Assembly: GCA_039090855.1 (NCBI GenBank)
Contig: CM076996.1
Span: forward strand, 52,108,469 to 52,172,468
Length of the DNA: 64,000 nucleotides
Origin: Macrothele yani
Taxonomy: Eukaryota; Arthropoda; Arachnida; Araneae; Macrothelidae
Direction of reading: 5' to 3'
A program made the translations under genes and the position numbers. Under the pieces are notes generated by a model, which worked only from the letters and a program-made list of their open reading frames with translations, was not told where the DNA came from and ran no database searches. The first letter of the stretch is position 1. The number at the start of each line of letters is the position of its first letter. Positions 54,050-64,000 of this stretch are shown here, piece by piece.

Positions 54050-55681
54050 AAAAAGATCGTGCTTATGTTATCGGTTTGTCCGTCCGTCTGTAGACACGAT
54101 ATCTTTGCAACTATTAGTCTGATTTGGAAAATTCTTTTTGCATTGGGAAGCATGAAATATACGAATGATGATCCTTCATTTCATTTTTGTTTTTGTTTTT
54201 ATACGATGTACAATTTCACTGCTAGAGGGTGTAAATGCAGATGTAGAATTCAGAAATACATTTTATTCCACATATTTGCTTCTAAACATCCGATTGAAAA
54301 TATTCTTTTATCTTTCGATTCCATTTATGTCGAAGAGTATTTTAGGAATAGTTGCTTTTTCAAATTACGCATATATTTTCCGCTTGGGGGCATAAAAGTA
54401 AATTACAATTTCCCCTATATCTATTCTTCTACAACTCCGATTTGAAAAACGTTTTCTTTAGCGGATACAGCCCCTGATAAAAAATCTTTTTCATATAATT
54501 TCTAATTTTTGGTAAAGAATACTTTGGCCACCAGGGGGCGTAAGTGTTAATTTTTGCTTTGATGTATTTGCCATAAAATCTGAGCTTCTAAAATGTCGAT
54601 TGAAAAAATTCTTTCGTGGATTGATGCCACTTACGTCGATAAACCTTTTCGGAGTATTTTCTTCTTAAAATATTCCATGGTTACTCCGCCAGGGGCGTAG
54701 ACGTATATCTTATTTTTGTCAATATCTCAGCTTCTAATGTCAGATTTGAAAAATTCTTTCTTTATTAGATAGTTTCCGGTGTGACATGTTTTTCATATAA
54801 TTTCAAAATTTTCAAGTGATTCATAGACTTTTTGCTAGGGGCATAAAGGTAAATTGTGTTTCCTTTATATCTCTGCTTCTCAATCTCCGATTTGAAAATT
54901 TCTTTCTGCAGCGGATACAGCTCCTGATGGGAAATCCTTTGCACATAATTTCTAATTTTTGTAAAAAATGGTTTGGCCACCAGGGGGCGTAAGTCTTCAT
55001 TTCCACTTCTGATGTATTTCCAGCAAAGTATGAGCTTCTAAAATCTCGATTGAAAAAAAAAGTTGTTTGTGAACCGATACTACTCATGTCGACAAATCTT
55101 TTAGGAACATTTTTTTCTTAAAATAATGCATGGTTTCTACGCCAAGGGGCGTAGATGTATGTCTTATTTTTGTCAATATCTCTACTTCTAGGAGTCCGAT
55201 TTGAAAAATTTCTTCTTTGTTGGATAGTGTTTCTGATGCGAAAAGTTTTTCATATAAATTCAAAATTTTCAAGTAAATCAGACTTTCTGCTAGCGGGCGC
55301 AAAGGTAAATTGCGTTTTTTGCGTTTTTTCTGCTTCTAAAACTCTGATTTGAAAAAATTCTTTCTGTATCACATACAACACCAGATGGAAGATGTTTTCC
55401 CTATAATTTCTAATGCATGGTAAAGAATGGTTTGGCCACCAGGTGGTATAAGTGTTAATTTCTACATCTGATGTGTATAAGTGTTAATTTCTACATCTGA
55501 TGTATTTGCAGCAAAATCTGGGCTCCTGGAAACTCGACTAAAAATTTTTTTTTTCTTTGACTGATACCGCTTATATGGAAAAACCTTTTGCGAATTTTTT
55601 CTTCCTAAAATATGCATGGTTATCATCCCACCAGAGGGCGTAAAGTCACATCTTATTTTTATCAATATCTCTTTTTCTATA
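54050..55681. repeat. Tandem array, ~150-bp unit, ~450-bp higher-order period
   Basis: Each unit carries an AGGGGGCGTAA-type box, then TATCTC.GCTTCTA, a GATTTGAAAAATTCTTTC block and TTTCATATAATTTC. Boxes occur near 54222, 54378, 54528, 54687, 54830, 54977, 55141, 55288, 55436 and 55628, about 150 bp apart. Every third unit is most alike: CCACCAGGGGGCG at 54528 and 54977 and CCACCAGGTGGTA at 55436. At least ten units are visible. A 30-bp local duplication sits at about 55447-55502. The array resumes after the Tc1-like element. Confidence 0.8.
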
Positions 55682-56846
55682 CGGCAGTCATTCCAGCACG
55701 TTTTGGAGTTCGACAGAGGACGAATAGTGGCTTATTACGACAGCGGTTTATCGTACCGAGACATCAGCGTCCATGTGGGACGACATCCAGCCATAGTGAA
55801 GCGAGTATGGATTCGGTGGGGGCAGGAGGGACGGACGGACCAACGCGAGCGATTGCCGCAGCCGTAGCACGCCACCGAACGATAGGACCTGCATGTTGTG
55901 CGGCAGGCATTGGCGGCTCGCACTGCCACATCACGAACGTTAGCGCAGGAATTAAGGTGTGTTGCGCAACAACCTGTGTCAGCACGTACCGTTCGACATC
56001 GTCTGCAGGAGCGGGGACACGTCGCACGGCGCCCATTGCTCCGATTACCATTGATGTTACACCACCGGCAAGTGTGGCGGCAGTGGGCCATTGAACGCCG
56101 CACCTGGACTACAGAATGGCATGCCATTGTCTTCTCCGACGAATCCCGCTTCTGCCTGCAACACCACGATGGTTGGATCCGCGTGTGGCGGCACTGCGGC
56201 GAGACATTGTATGACGCCTGAATTATGCATCGCCATACCGGTCCGTCGCCTGGTGTTATGGTTAGGGGTGGAATTGGATATGACACCCGCACCCCTCTGG
56301 TATGCATCGCCAGTACACTCAACAGCCACAGCTACATCTCTGACGTTTTGGAGCCTGTAGTCCTCCCTTACCTTCAGGACCTGCCAGCGGCCACGTTTCA
56401 ACAGGACAATGCGCGCCCGCATGTGGCAGGCATCGTGCAATGATTCTTCATGGCCCACCAGGTGTCACTGCTACTGTAGCCCGCCTGTTCTTCCGATATG
56501 TCGCCCATCGAACACGTCTGGTCGCTGATCGGCAACCGAGTGGCCCGTCAAGCACCACCCGCAGCTATGCTTGATGAACTGTGGCAACGTGTGGAAGCAG
56601 CCTGGACCGACATACCCCAAGCCCACATCCAAAGCCTCTTTTGTTCGATGCCACGGCGTGTAGCGGCCGTTATTGCCAGCCATGGGGGGGGGGCACACGA
56701 ACTATTGATGTCTGCATGTTCCGCAAGTCGCACGGGCCTGTAAGCTCAATCGTTTCATCTTTGTATCTGTTGTTATGTGTCCAGTAAATCTGGCTTTGCT
56801 ATCTCGTGTCCTTCTTGGTATTGCATTTTGGGTGGCCAGCAGTCAG
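55682..56846 (+). mobile_element. Tc1-like transposon, 5' end lost, inside the array
   Basis: The 3' end, GGTGGCCAGCAGTCAGTGTA, is a typical terminal repeat for this group. No matching 5' TIR exists; sequence starts abruptly at CGGCAGTCATTCC after TATA. Array sequence resumes right after it (TGATTTGAAAATCTCTTCGT at about 56870). The element is therefore inserted in the array and 5'-truncated or deleted. Confidence 0.75.
55684..56745 (+). pseudogene. Tc1-like transposase (DD34E), multiple breaks
   Basis: Without a start codon, the frame enters at SFQHVLEFDRGRIVAYYDSG, an HTH domain (LSYRDISVHVGRHPAIVKRV). After a stop it continues LAARTATSRTLAQELRCVAQ, then TEWHAIVFSDESRFCL (first Asp, near 56145). 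The second Asp is in ATFQQDNARPHVAGIV (about 56390-56440), and Glu is in DMSPIEHVWSLIG (about 56500-56530), with a stop and frameshift between. It ends after PRRVAAVIASHGGG. All three catalytic residues can be found, but at least four lesions break the frame. Confidence 0.8.
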
Positions 56847-57240
56847 TGTATATTTCTCCTTTTAAATGTTTGATTTGAAAATCTCTTCGTCTCTGGTACC
56901 TTACTTATGTTATGAGAAACTTTTTGTTCACCATTTGTTAATTTCTGTAACATATTTTTTAGCCACTGGTAGAAATAAGTAGATGTTTCTATTTCTGAAT
57001 GTTTTATTGATTGTTGCAACCGATTGGTTGTTTTCCAAACCGGTTCCATCGATTTTGAATAGCTTTGATAAATTTAATTTGCATCAGAATGCATTCAAAA
57101 GACATGCTTATTACATCTGAAAATTCGGTGTCATCCTTCTTGTTATTCATTAAGAAGCATAAAAGTAATTTACCCTCTACACATTTGATTTTCAAAGTAA
57201 ATTGCTAAAATTTATTTGAAAAATAAATGATATTTAAAGA
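56847..57240. repeat. Right remnant of the tandem array, then AT-rich DNA
   Basis: The first 130 bp resemble array units (GATTTGAAAATCTCTTCGTC, then ACCTTACTTATGTT and AGCCACTGGTAGAAATAAGT). Similarity fades after about 57000. The rest is AT-rich without motif. Confidence 0.5.
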
Positions 57241-57603
57241 GTGAAATTATTTCAGATACACCCTTTATTTTATATCGCCTTGTTTTGTTATTCATTTTAG
57301 ATTTCTGTTTAAAATAAATGATCTCTATATTACAATATATATATATATTTTTTTTTTTTGTTTTAAAGGTAATGGCATATATAATAGTAAACTTTTCAAC
57401 ACTCAACTTTCACTTCAGTATACAGTAGTACATATCAAGAAAGAACCTTTTTATCTTTTTTTTTTTTTTTTCAAATTAAAAAAAAATTAATTTTTAAATT
57501 TTAGAATCTTTTTTTTTTTAATCTTAAACTTTAAAAAATTCTGAATTTTAGGGAAAATTTTATAAAATCTTCTGTGTTTTCATCTTTGGAAGTTGGCAGG
57601 TAT
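57241..57603 (+). mobile_element. Possible 3' end of a hAT-like element
   Basis: Ends GTTGGCAGGTAT (57592-57603), identical to the 3' terminus of hAT-like copy 2. The preceding sequence is A/T runs. No matching target duplication was found. It may be the right end of the copy whose transposase relic is at 52080-53275. Confidence 0.45.
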
Positions 57604-57898
57604 AGGGCGGTTGCAAGCGGTAGTTTGTTTCCAGCGTCATTCTGCATTGGTATGACTTTTGTTTAGAAAATCATTCCGAAATTCCAAACCGTTAGTAGTA
57701 GCCATTTTTTTTTCAAGATTGTGGATGACGTGTGTGCGTGCGCAGTGTTTTTGTGAGGTTCAGCATCAGCTTGAATTACAGTGGAAAGATGGACAGTCAA
57801 AAGCATGTAACGATGCTGCCAAAAAATGAAGATCTTGAAGAAGTCTTAATTTTTTCTCAGTGCCATGCATATTTTTACTTGCAGTTAACATTTTGAAT
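57604..57898. other. No recognised gene
   Basis: Contains a 36-codon plus-strand frame from ATG at about 57789 (MDSQKHVTMLPKNEDLEEV) that I do not recognise. Otherwise no feature. Confidence 0.35.
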
Positions 57899-57900
57899 TA

Positions 57901-59151
57901 CGAGGATTGTACCGAAAGTAATGGAAAAGTGGGCATAACTTTTTTATTAACTGATAGAGGTCGTCCAATTGCACATGCTGGTAGAGTAACTGTTCCTCTA
58001 TAGTAACCCCTTCATTGCAGGTAAATAATGCATTCCAAGCAGAAGCAACATGCTGTCATTGAGTTCTTGACGAAGGAAGGGTGCACTCTGTCCGGCATGC
58101 ACAGAAGGCTACAGAATGTTTACAGAGATGACACCATTGACAAGAGCAATGTCCACAGATGGATAAAGAAGTTTAAAAAAGAGGAAACCAGCATTGACGA
58201 CAAGCCATGCAGTGGGAGACCATCATCTGTGACCAGTAACACGAATAGTCAGTGAGTGGATGAATTGATTCATGCAGAGAAATGAATCGCGATCCATGAG
58301 CTTGTTGCACAACTGGACTGTGGTCACGATGCCATAAAGAAGATGGTGGAAGACTTAGGGTATTAGAAAGTGTGTGCAAAGTGGTTACCTCGGCAGTTGA
58401 CACCCAATTTGAAGGAGAGAAGGGTGGAAGTCTGCTCTGATTTGCTGGAAACGTTTAAAGCCAATGAAGATATGTTTTTTTTTTCGATCTGGTGACAGGG
58501 GATGAAACATGGGTGTATCTTTACGATCCGGAATATCGGAATAAAGAATCAATCCGTGAAATGGTGTCACACCTCTTCACCAAGGTCTAAGAAGTTCAAG
58601 AGCCAGCGATCAGCTCAGAAAGTCATGGTGACTGTTTTTTGGGATGACAGGGGTGTCATTCTTGATTTTCTGGAACGTGGCCGTACTGTGACCAGCAAAC
58701 AGTACATTGAGACACTCAAGAAGCTTAGAGAAGCCGTAAGAAGGAAAAGAATGAACCAGAATCTGAAAAGGATCCGCATTCATCATGACAATGCGAGACC
58801 ACATACATCTTTGGGAACAAATCAGGTGATCAGCAAATTAGGCTGGTCAGTGGTCCTCCATCCACTGAACAGCTGCGCTGTGGCATCGTCCAACTTCCAC
58901 CTGTTCGGTCCAATGAAAAACAGTCTCTAGGGACAATGATTTGATGGCACAGATTAGGTGAAGAAGTGGGTACAACAGTCCACACCTGAATTTTTTCAAA
59001 GAGGATTCGAGAGTTGGGTTCAACGATGATGCAAATGCATCGCTTGTGATGGAGACTATGTTGAGTCACATGTGCAATTTGAACGTTAATAAAAAAGTTA
59101 TGTCCACTCAGTTAATGAAAAAGTTATGTCCACTTTTGCACACAACCCTCA
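57901..59151 (+). mobile_element. mariner transposon, 1251 bp
   Basis: Flanked by TA (57899-57900, 59152-59153). The ends are imperfect inverted repeats: CGAGGATTGTACCGAAAGTA, and the right end inverted starts TGAGGGTTGTGTGCAAAAGT. Both then carry GGGCATAACTTTTT or GGACATAACTTTTT and ATTAACTGA. Full mariner length with a decayed transposase gene inside. Confidence 0.9.
58028..59090 (+). pseudogene. mariner transposase, frameshifted, third catalytic residue Asn
   Basis: ATG 58028 begins MHSKQKQHAVIEFLTKEGCT, an HTH domain, with a second HTH at VDELIHAEK / IHELVAQLDCGHDAI. The catalytic part has GDETWVYLYDPE in one phase (first Asp, about 58500), then QRSAQKVMVTVFWDDRGVIL and IHHDNARPHTS (second Asp, about 58785). 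The residue 35 positions later is Asn in SSNFHLFGPMKNSL, where DD34D mariners have Asp. Several stops and frameshifts (58253, 58365, 58495, 58928) prevent expression. Expected length is about 345 residues. Confidence 0.85.
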
Positions 59152-59153
59152 TA

Positions 59154-60022
59154 TTATTTAACTTTTATGCAAACTAGTGGAATTTTATTCCTTTTTTTTT
59201 TCACTATCTGTTTTATTTTTGGCGGAAGTGCAGAAATTTGAATTGACCTCCCCCCCTCCCCAATAAAAATTTGGTGGACGCAATCTTATGTAAAATATTA
59301 AAATATTTAGTGAAAGTTCTGATATTTGTGTTGAAACCCAAGCGGGCACGGTTATTGCACATGGTAGTGTTGGGTAAGGAGGGTCTGGGTGTATCCAGGG
59401 CCGACTTCAATAGGAACCACAACCCCCCTCCCCATTCATGAAAGGATGTCGAAGGAAAACACTGGAAAACCCAGTGGACAAGGTAGTCAGCAACAGGGAT
59501 CAAACCCATCATCTCCTATTCCAAACTGGTCCTTGAAAAATAAACCACCAAAATGTTGCTTACCACATGACCTGGGGTGGTCAGCAAAGTTGTGAAATTG
59601 CTTTCTTCATGTGAATCACCATCATTTTTAATATAAGCTCAAAAAACCAAAATTTCTGTTGAAAAATGCAGGAATAATGGGCATATCTGAGAGGTTTTTT
59701 TGGTTTCTTTTTGTTTTAAATTTCTTTTCTGCTGATTCGAGATTCCCTTTGGGAGGGGGGACTAAACCGTAAAGAGCTCACTATTTTTCTTTCGTGTTTT
59801 TATCCAAATCTTTTCAAGGTTATTAAGTTTCCGAAACTGCAAATTTTGTTACGTTCATGTTTTCCGGTAACGTTTTTAATTTTAGCATCATCATCGCAGT
59901 GTTCAAAATATTGCATAAATAGCAGTAAACTCGCTTTTTTTTTATTAGGATTTTAAACTTCAAAAAATAAATGAGTAAAGAAATTGTGGATTCGTGTTTG
60001 TATTTTCAGAATTGTAGGAGCT
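59154..60022. other. Mostly unclassified; possible minus-strand SINE at 59330-59600
   Basis: The minus strand near 59515-59480 reads GATGGGTTTGATCCCTGTTG, which contains a B-box-like GGTTTGATCCC. An A-box-like GGACCAGTTTGGAATAG lies 5' of it, and a CCAGTGTTTTCCTTCGACAT segment 3'. This could be a tRNA-derived SINE, but I see no tail or duplication. The remainder holds no feature. Confidence 0.3.
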
Positions 60023-60683
60023 CAGGGTGTCTACTAGTCATGAAAATCATGAAAAAGGCATGAATTCAGAAAAGGGTAATAAAAGTCAAGAAAAAGTCAA
60101 ATTTTGCTTTGGGGTCATGAATTTCTTTTGATATTTAGTAATTGTTCATTTTCTGGTGACAATCTGAGTAATTCTCCATGCACCAACCACATAAGACATA
60201 AATGTGGTTTCCATATAATGATACAAGAGTTTAAAAAAAGGGGAGTACTCGTGCTCTCCTCCACAAAGAACTGTTACAGCAAAAAATGTTTTAGCATAGA
60301 AATATGTGTGTAAATGTCGTTTGCAAAATTTTATGGTCAATTTAGCAATTTAAATTATACTGCTTATAGAGTCATTAACATTTTCAAATGTAAATGTTGA
60401 AGAAAGGTGTGTAATGAAATTGTTTAACACAATATTGAATATTTCAGCTTACTTCAGGCATAGTCAAAGTTTGATGATTCAAATTTTTGTTACTGTCAGA
60501 AGGGCAGGGGTGTACGTTTTCCGTAGAAAAAAATGGGGAGCAGAGTGTCTCCCATCTTTAATATATGTACCTACCCACACATGCATGCATACTTGGACAC
60601 ACACATACATGACTTTTAAAAATCGTCATGAAAATTGTTAATTCGTCATGAAATTGCATTTTCCAAATTTGGTAGGCACCCTG
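60023..60683. mobile_element. Short non-autonomous element, CAGGGTG termini (hAT-like)
   Basis: Left end CAGGGTGTCTACTAG, right end inverted CAGGGTGCCTACCAA. Both subterminal regions are dense in CATGAAAA-type repeats (ATGAAAATCATGAAAAAGGC near 60040, CGTCATGAAA twice near 60625-60655). The design parallels the element at 33296-36289. No coding capacity was recognised. No clear target duplication. Confidence 0.6.
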
Positions 60684-60968
60684 AAGTTTTATGTTTTCCT
60701 AAATCTACATTTCTTGCTAACTGCAATTACAAATTCAAATTTCCTGTCGTAGACTCTGTTGACTCATTATGGATTTCACTTAAAAGCACCCTGTATATAA
60801 AGAGCCTTTATATAATATAGGGAAGGAAATCTGCTTCCCAATTTTACTCATTATACTTTGATAAGAAAGCAAAGTTGAAAATGATTAAAACTTCATAATG
60901 TTGACATTAAAAGCATTTTTTATGATTAAAAAGCATGTCAATTTTGCTAACCCAACAACCAAATATAG
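60684..60968. other. No recognised feature
   Basis: AT-rich. It ends in a branch-point-like TGCTAAC and acceptor ATATAG before the candidate micro-exon. Confidence 0.35.
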
Positions 60969-61010
60969 AGAAACCACCAGCACATCAGTCCCAGATTACT
61001 CGCAGATGTG
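60969..61010 (+). CDS. Candidate 42-nt micro-exon
   Basis: Branch-point-like TGCTAAC about 20 nt upstream, acceptor AAATATAG, and a consensus donor GTAAGTGAGG bound 42 nt. In phase 0, the phase left by exon 27539-27612, it reads RNHQHISPRLLADV without a stop. I cannot match it to any protein, and short open segments with splice-like edges arise by chance. Confidence 0.25.
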
Positions 61011-61571
61011 GTAAGTGAGGATATTAAACTTATTGCCATTTAAATACATCATTAATTTAATATTAGCTTAAAAAATTACAGCAGATTTGTATTAAACAGT
61101 ATAGTTTGAATTTATCTGGCACCATTTTGATTTATAACCAAAATCTGCAGAATTGCATTTTTTATTGCTATGTTGCTTGCTCTGTGCTTCCATTTTCGAT
61201 TACATTGATGTTTCAAATAGGTATCTAACCAGAGTTAGACTGTAAAACACATCTGCTAACAAATTAAAGGTTTAATGAAATGTGTGTGTATGAGTAGTTT
61301 ACAAGTAAAAATCCATTTAAATCTAACTAAAACAGGCAAATTTGTTAAAACATCGTTGAAAATTGAATTTGTTAATAAGATTGTAAGAAAATGCAGGCAG
61401 TGGAGAGTTAAAAATGCAAAGATTTTTTTAAACATTACATTCATTCTTTATTATTAGTCTTTCATTATACATATAAACCTATTGTAGTTTGCATATGTAA
61501 TCATTTCTAGAGCATACTTATTTTGCTAGTGCAGTATATAAATCGTCAAATGCCATCATGCTGATAAAATA
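61011..61571. other. No recognised feature
   Basis: AT-rich DNA with short frames on both strands (61256-61457). No motif seen. Confidence 0.35.
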
Positions 61572-62997
61572 AACTACTGTTTGTGAAAATTGCAACACCA
61601 TTCTAGAAGGAATGATGGTAATCACATGAAACTTACAGGATATGCAGAACAGAGCAGGGTAGGACATGCAAATGATTAGAAATGCAGTCATTGCGCATGT
61701 CTTGGCCCAGCAGTGCCGCCTGAACAGTCGAATGAGGGATATAAAGAGAGGGCTGTTTAGGATACACACTAGTAGTGCACGCAGACAGCTAGTTGTGAAA
61801 GTGTCTCCAGGATTCAATAATGCTTTGGCGACAACGAAGGGCGCAATATCACCATACGACAGAGTTTGAACAGGGACGAATGATTGGTCTGCGTGAAGGT
61901 GCATTTTCGTACCATGGCATTGCGACTCGGACGGGACATAACACCATGATAGTAATGTGCGTGTGGCGGCAGTGGACCGAGGAGAACCAGGTGCATCGAC
62001 AATCCAGCAGTGGATTGAGAAATGTTATGACATCGCAGATGGCCGACACCTCGTCCGCATGGCAGTGGCGAACCGTTCCACATATTCGCAAGTGTTAGCA
62101 CAACAGTGGAGCACTAAAACAGGTGTGACATTATCTGCCTCCACAGTTCGACGCGTCTGTTGCACAGAGGACTGGTTGCACACATCACTTTGCTGCAGAT
62201 TCCTTTGACCCTGAACCGCGAACGCCTCAGGCTGCAATGGGGTTTTCAGTGCAGACAATGGCATGCTAATTGACAACGTGTCGTGTTTTTGGATGAGTCC
62301 CGATTCAACTTGGACTACCATGATGTCCTCATACGCATTAGACGGTATTGTGGTGAGCGCCTTCTTCCAGCATGCATTGTTTAGCGCCATACAGGCTGAA
62401 CGCCAAGTGTGATGGTGTGGGGTGCCATTGGGTAACATTCACGATCTCAGCTGCTATGACTTGAGGGCAATATCACCAGTGACCACTACATCAGGGAAGT
62501 TGTACAGGCAGAAGTCATACCCTTCCTTCGTAGCACTCCTGGCGCTATATTCCAGCAGAACAATGCCGGACCTCATGTTGCCAGGAATGTTCAAGCCCTC
62601 TTCGCAGCACAGCAGATAGCGCTTCTTCCATGGCCTGTACGTTCACCAGACATGTCGCTTATTGAACATGTCTGGGATATGGTCACTTGGCAACTGGCCC
62701 ATCAAAGTACTCCAGCGGTCAGTACCAGTGATCTGTGACCACGTATACATGCTGCCTGGCAAGCAATTACCCAGGACACCATCCAACGCCTTTTCGATTC
62801 AGTGCCAACCCGTCTCGAAGCTCTTATTGCAGCTCGCAGAAGCATCGCAAGATACTGATTTTTGCAGGTAAAAATTGTTGTATTGTTCCGAAAATTAAAT
62901 CACTTATGTATAGTCATATCAGTAATGTTTAGTATAAATATCATTCAAATTGCATGGTTCCTCCTTCTTGGTGTTGCAATTTTCACAAACAGGAGTG
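61572..62997 (+). mobile_element. Tc1-like transposon, fourth copy
   Basis: 1426 bp flanked by TA (61570-61571, 62998-62999). TIRs share CTGTTTGTGAAAATTGCAAC and extend about 30 bp with a few mismatches. It holds a heavily decayed transposase. Confidence 0.9.
61819..62860 (+). pseudogene. Tc1-like transposase, heavily decayed
   Basis: Pieces in order: EFEQGRMIGLREGAFSYHGI (HTH, about 61860-61920) and CVWRQWTEENQ; then QVLAQQWSTKTGVTLSASTV with RRVC (second HTH, 62085-62160). RVVFLDESRFNLD-like coding surrounds 62280-62310 (first Asp). The second Asp region, IFQQNNAGPHVA (about 62550-62585), has Asn where Asp is expected, so the catalytic Asp appears lost. PDMSLIEHVWDMV (about 62650-62690) holds the Glu. 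It ends FDSVPTRLEALIAARRSIAR. Many frameshifts and stops. Confidence 0.75.
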
Positions 62998-62999
62998 TA

Positions 63000-63289
63000 C
63001 GGAAAAAAAAAAAAAAAAAATTGAAAGGAATCACTTGCCCATCCAATATATTGTGTGTGTTTTTTACAACAGATAATCCCATTGATTAACATATGTTCTA
63101 TCACAAAATATAAAGTGAATTGTTCACTGTTGAGCAAAGAATAAAGTAAATCCGTTCAAAGTGCAAATTATATGTTCTATCCAGATACTGTGTGTGTGTG
63201 TGTGTGTGTTCAATCGTTTTAAACGGTTTAGTCTGGTTTTCAATTATTTGAGCAGTCACTATTTAGTCACTAAGAAAAAAATTATTTGG
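63000..63289. other. No recognised gene; poly-A and (GT)n tracts
   Basis: A poly-A run lies at 63003-63020 and a (GT)n run at about 63190-63209. Nothing else seen. Confidence 0.4.
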
Positions 63290-64000
63290 TCACTTTTCTC
63301 ACTACATTTTACAATGAAGTCTGCGCTGAGGTCTGCAAGAGCATGTTTCTTGGATCGGGAACAGACTCCATTATTTTGGAAAGAAAATCAAATGACATTG
63401 TGGTGGAAAATTTTTAAGCCAGGCTGCTGAAGCTCATATTCAGTGTGCAAAATGCATGCAAAAGACACTACCATTAAGTAGTGATCTTTTAATGTACATA
63501 TCAGCTATTGATCCTTCTGCAAGAAGACATAATATAACTTTAAAAAGACAAAAACTTTCACAGTTCATTACAAATATATTGAATTCAGAGGAAAGAAAGG
63601 GAAAGCTAGGCTCTGAAAATTCACCAGTATGAGGTTGATTAACAGCTTTTATCTCCTGTTGATAAAGTTGTAAACTTTGTAAAAATTGATGCATGATGGG
63701 TAAAGGTATTTAACCTCTCCAAGTACACTATTATCTAAAATAGTAAAAGCCTTGATATCATGCTTTCATGGTCCACAGGTTGAAAGTTCTTTCAGCATGA
63801 TGGATGAAATTATAGATATAAAATCAGGAAGAATGAACATTGAAAGGTATTCATCTATACAGACTGTGAAGTATAAACTTAAAGCACAGGGTAAGTCTGC
63901 AGTTAATTTCTTCAGTAAAGAATTTTTTTTTGCGAGAAGCACTTGATGCCAACCTCTGCTAAAATCTTAGGACATTAAAAAAAAAGGTTACACTGAAGAA
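63290..64000 (+). pseudogene. hAT-like transposase relic (copy 4), running off the window
   Basis: Plus-strand pieces: SALRSARACFLDREQTPLFW; KCMQKTLPLSSDLLMYISAI with DPSARRHNITLK (63455-63545); and the C-terminal dimerisation-like segment SKIVKALISCFHGPQVESSF then SMMDEI (63735-63810), the counterpart of HGTQAESFFS in copy 2. The frame continues to TGA at about 63944-63946. The spacing between pieces is shorter than a full gene, so internal deletion is likely. No 3' terminal repeat occurs before the window ends. Confidence 0.6.

Noticed and set aside
54050..55681. CRISPR-like array
   Set aside because: Units are about 150 bp, diverged and eukaryotic in context, with no short identical repeats and unique spacers.
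1..64000. A coordinated multi-gene system such as a defence or biosynthetic cluster
   Set aside because: All long frames belong to transposable elements; the remaining exon candidates are isolated and show no gene cluster.

Overview
The window is animal nuclear DNA, AT-rich and packed with decayed transposable elements. It carries spliced exons, (TA)n, (GT)n and poly-A/T tracts, poly(A)-tailed tRNA-derived SINEs, AP-endonuclease LINEs and many Tc1/mariner, hAT-like and other cut-and-paste elements. Nothing prokaryotic, organellar or viral was seen. The element mix fits an arthropod or another invertebrate, but I cannot name the species.

Host content is small. Two plus-strand exons (14059-14222 and 27539-27612) join in phase 1 into one continuous reading frame across a 13.3-kb intron. 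That intron is filled by a LINE carrying at least five later insertions. Two further exon-like segments (27172-27384 and 60969-61010) have good splice signals but weaker support.

Layout. 1-5370: fragments of LINE family A and LINE family C, plus a short Tc1/mariner-type element with long TIRs. 5371-13878: a long inverted-repeat element interrupted by a 5.56-kb transposon with 741-bp TIRs (TSD GACA), which itself holds a mariner deletion derivative, and by a hAT-like element (TSD GTATTG). 14505-26400: LINE A1 (minus strand), interrupted by a SINE, LINE C1, a pogo/Tigger-like element, a hAT-like element and a tRNA-like SINE. 26428-27008: a 5'-truncated LINE A2. 27663-39752: an RTE-like LINE (B1, minus) split by LINE C2, which is split by a 3-kb hAT-like element (TSD TTCATG). 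39778-51830: a cluster of a Tc1-like element, RTE copies B2 and B3 (minus) and B4 (plus, head to head with B3), a second Tc1-like element, a MITE made of that element's ends, and RTE stub B5. 52080-64000: a degenerate hAT transposase, a roughly 150-bp tandem array with a three-unit higher-order period, two more Tc1-like elements, a 1.25-kb mariner, a short hAT-like MITE and the start of another hAT copy.

Three LINE families recur. A and B are RTE-like; B ends in (ATC/GAT)n and sits in (TA)n tracts. C is I-superfamily-like: a gag-like ORF1 with three zinc knuckles, then an ORF2 with endonuclease, RT and RNase H, and an (AACC)n tail. All coding regions carry stops, frameshifts or catalytic substitutions; the closest to intact is RTE B3, with a single in-frame TGA. 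Family names rest on motif recognition, not on any database search.
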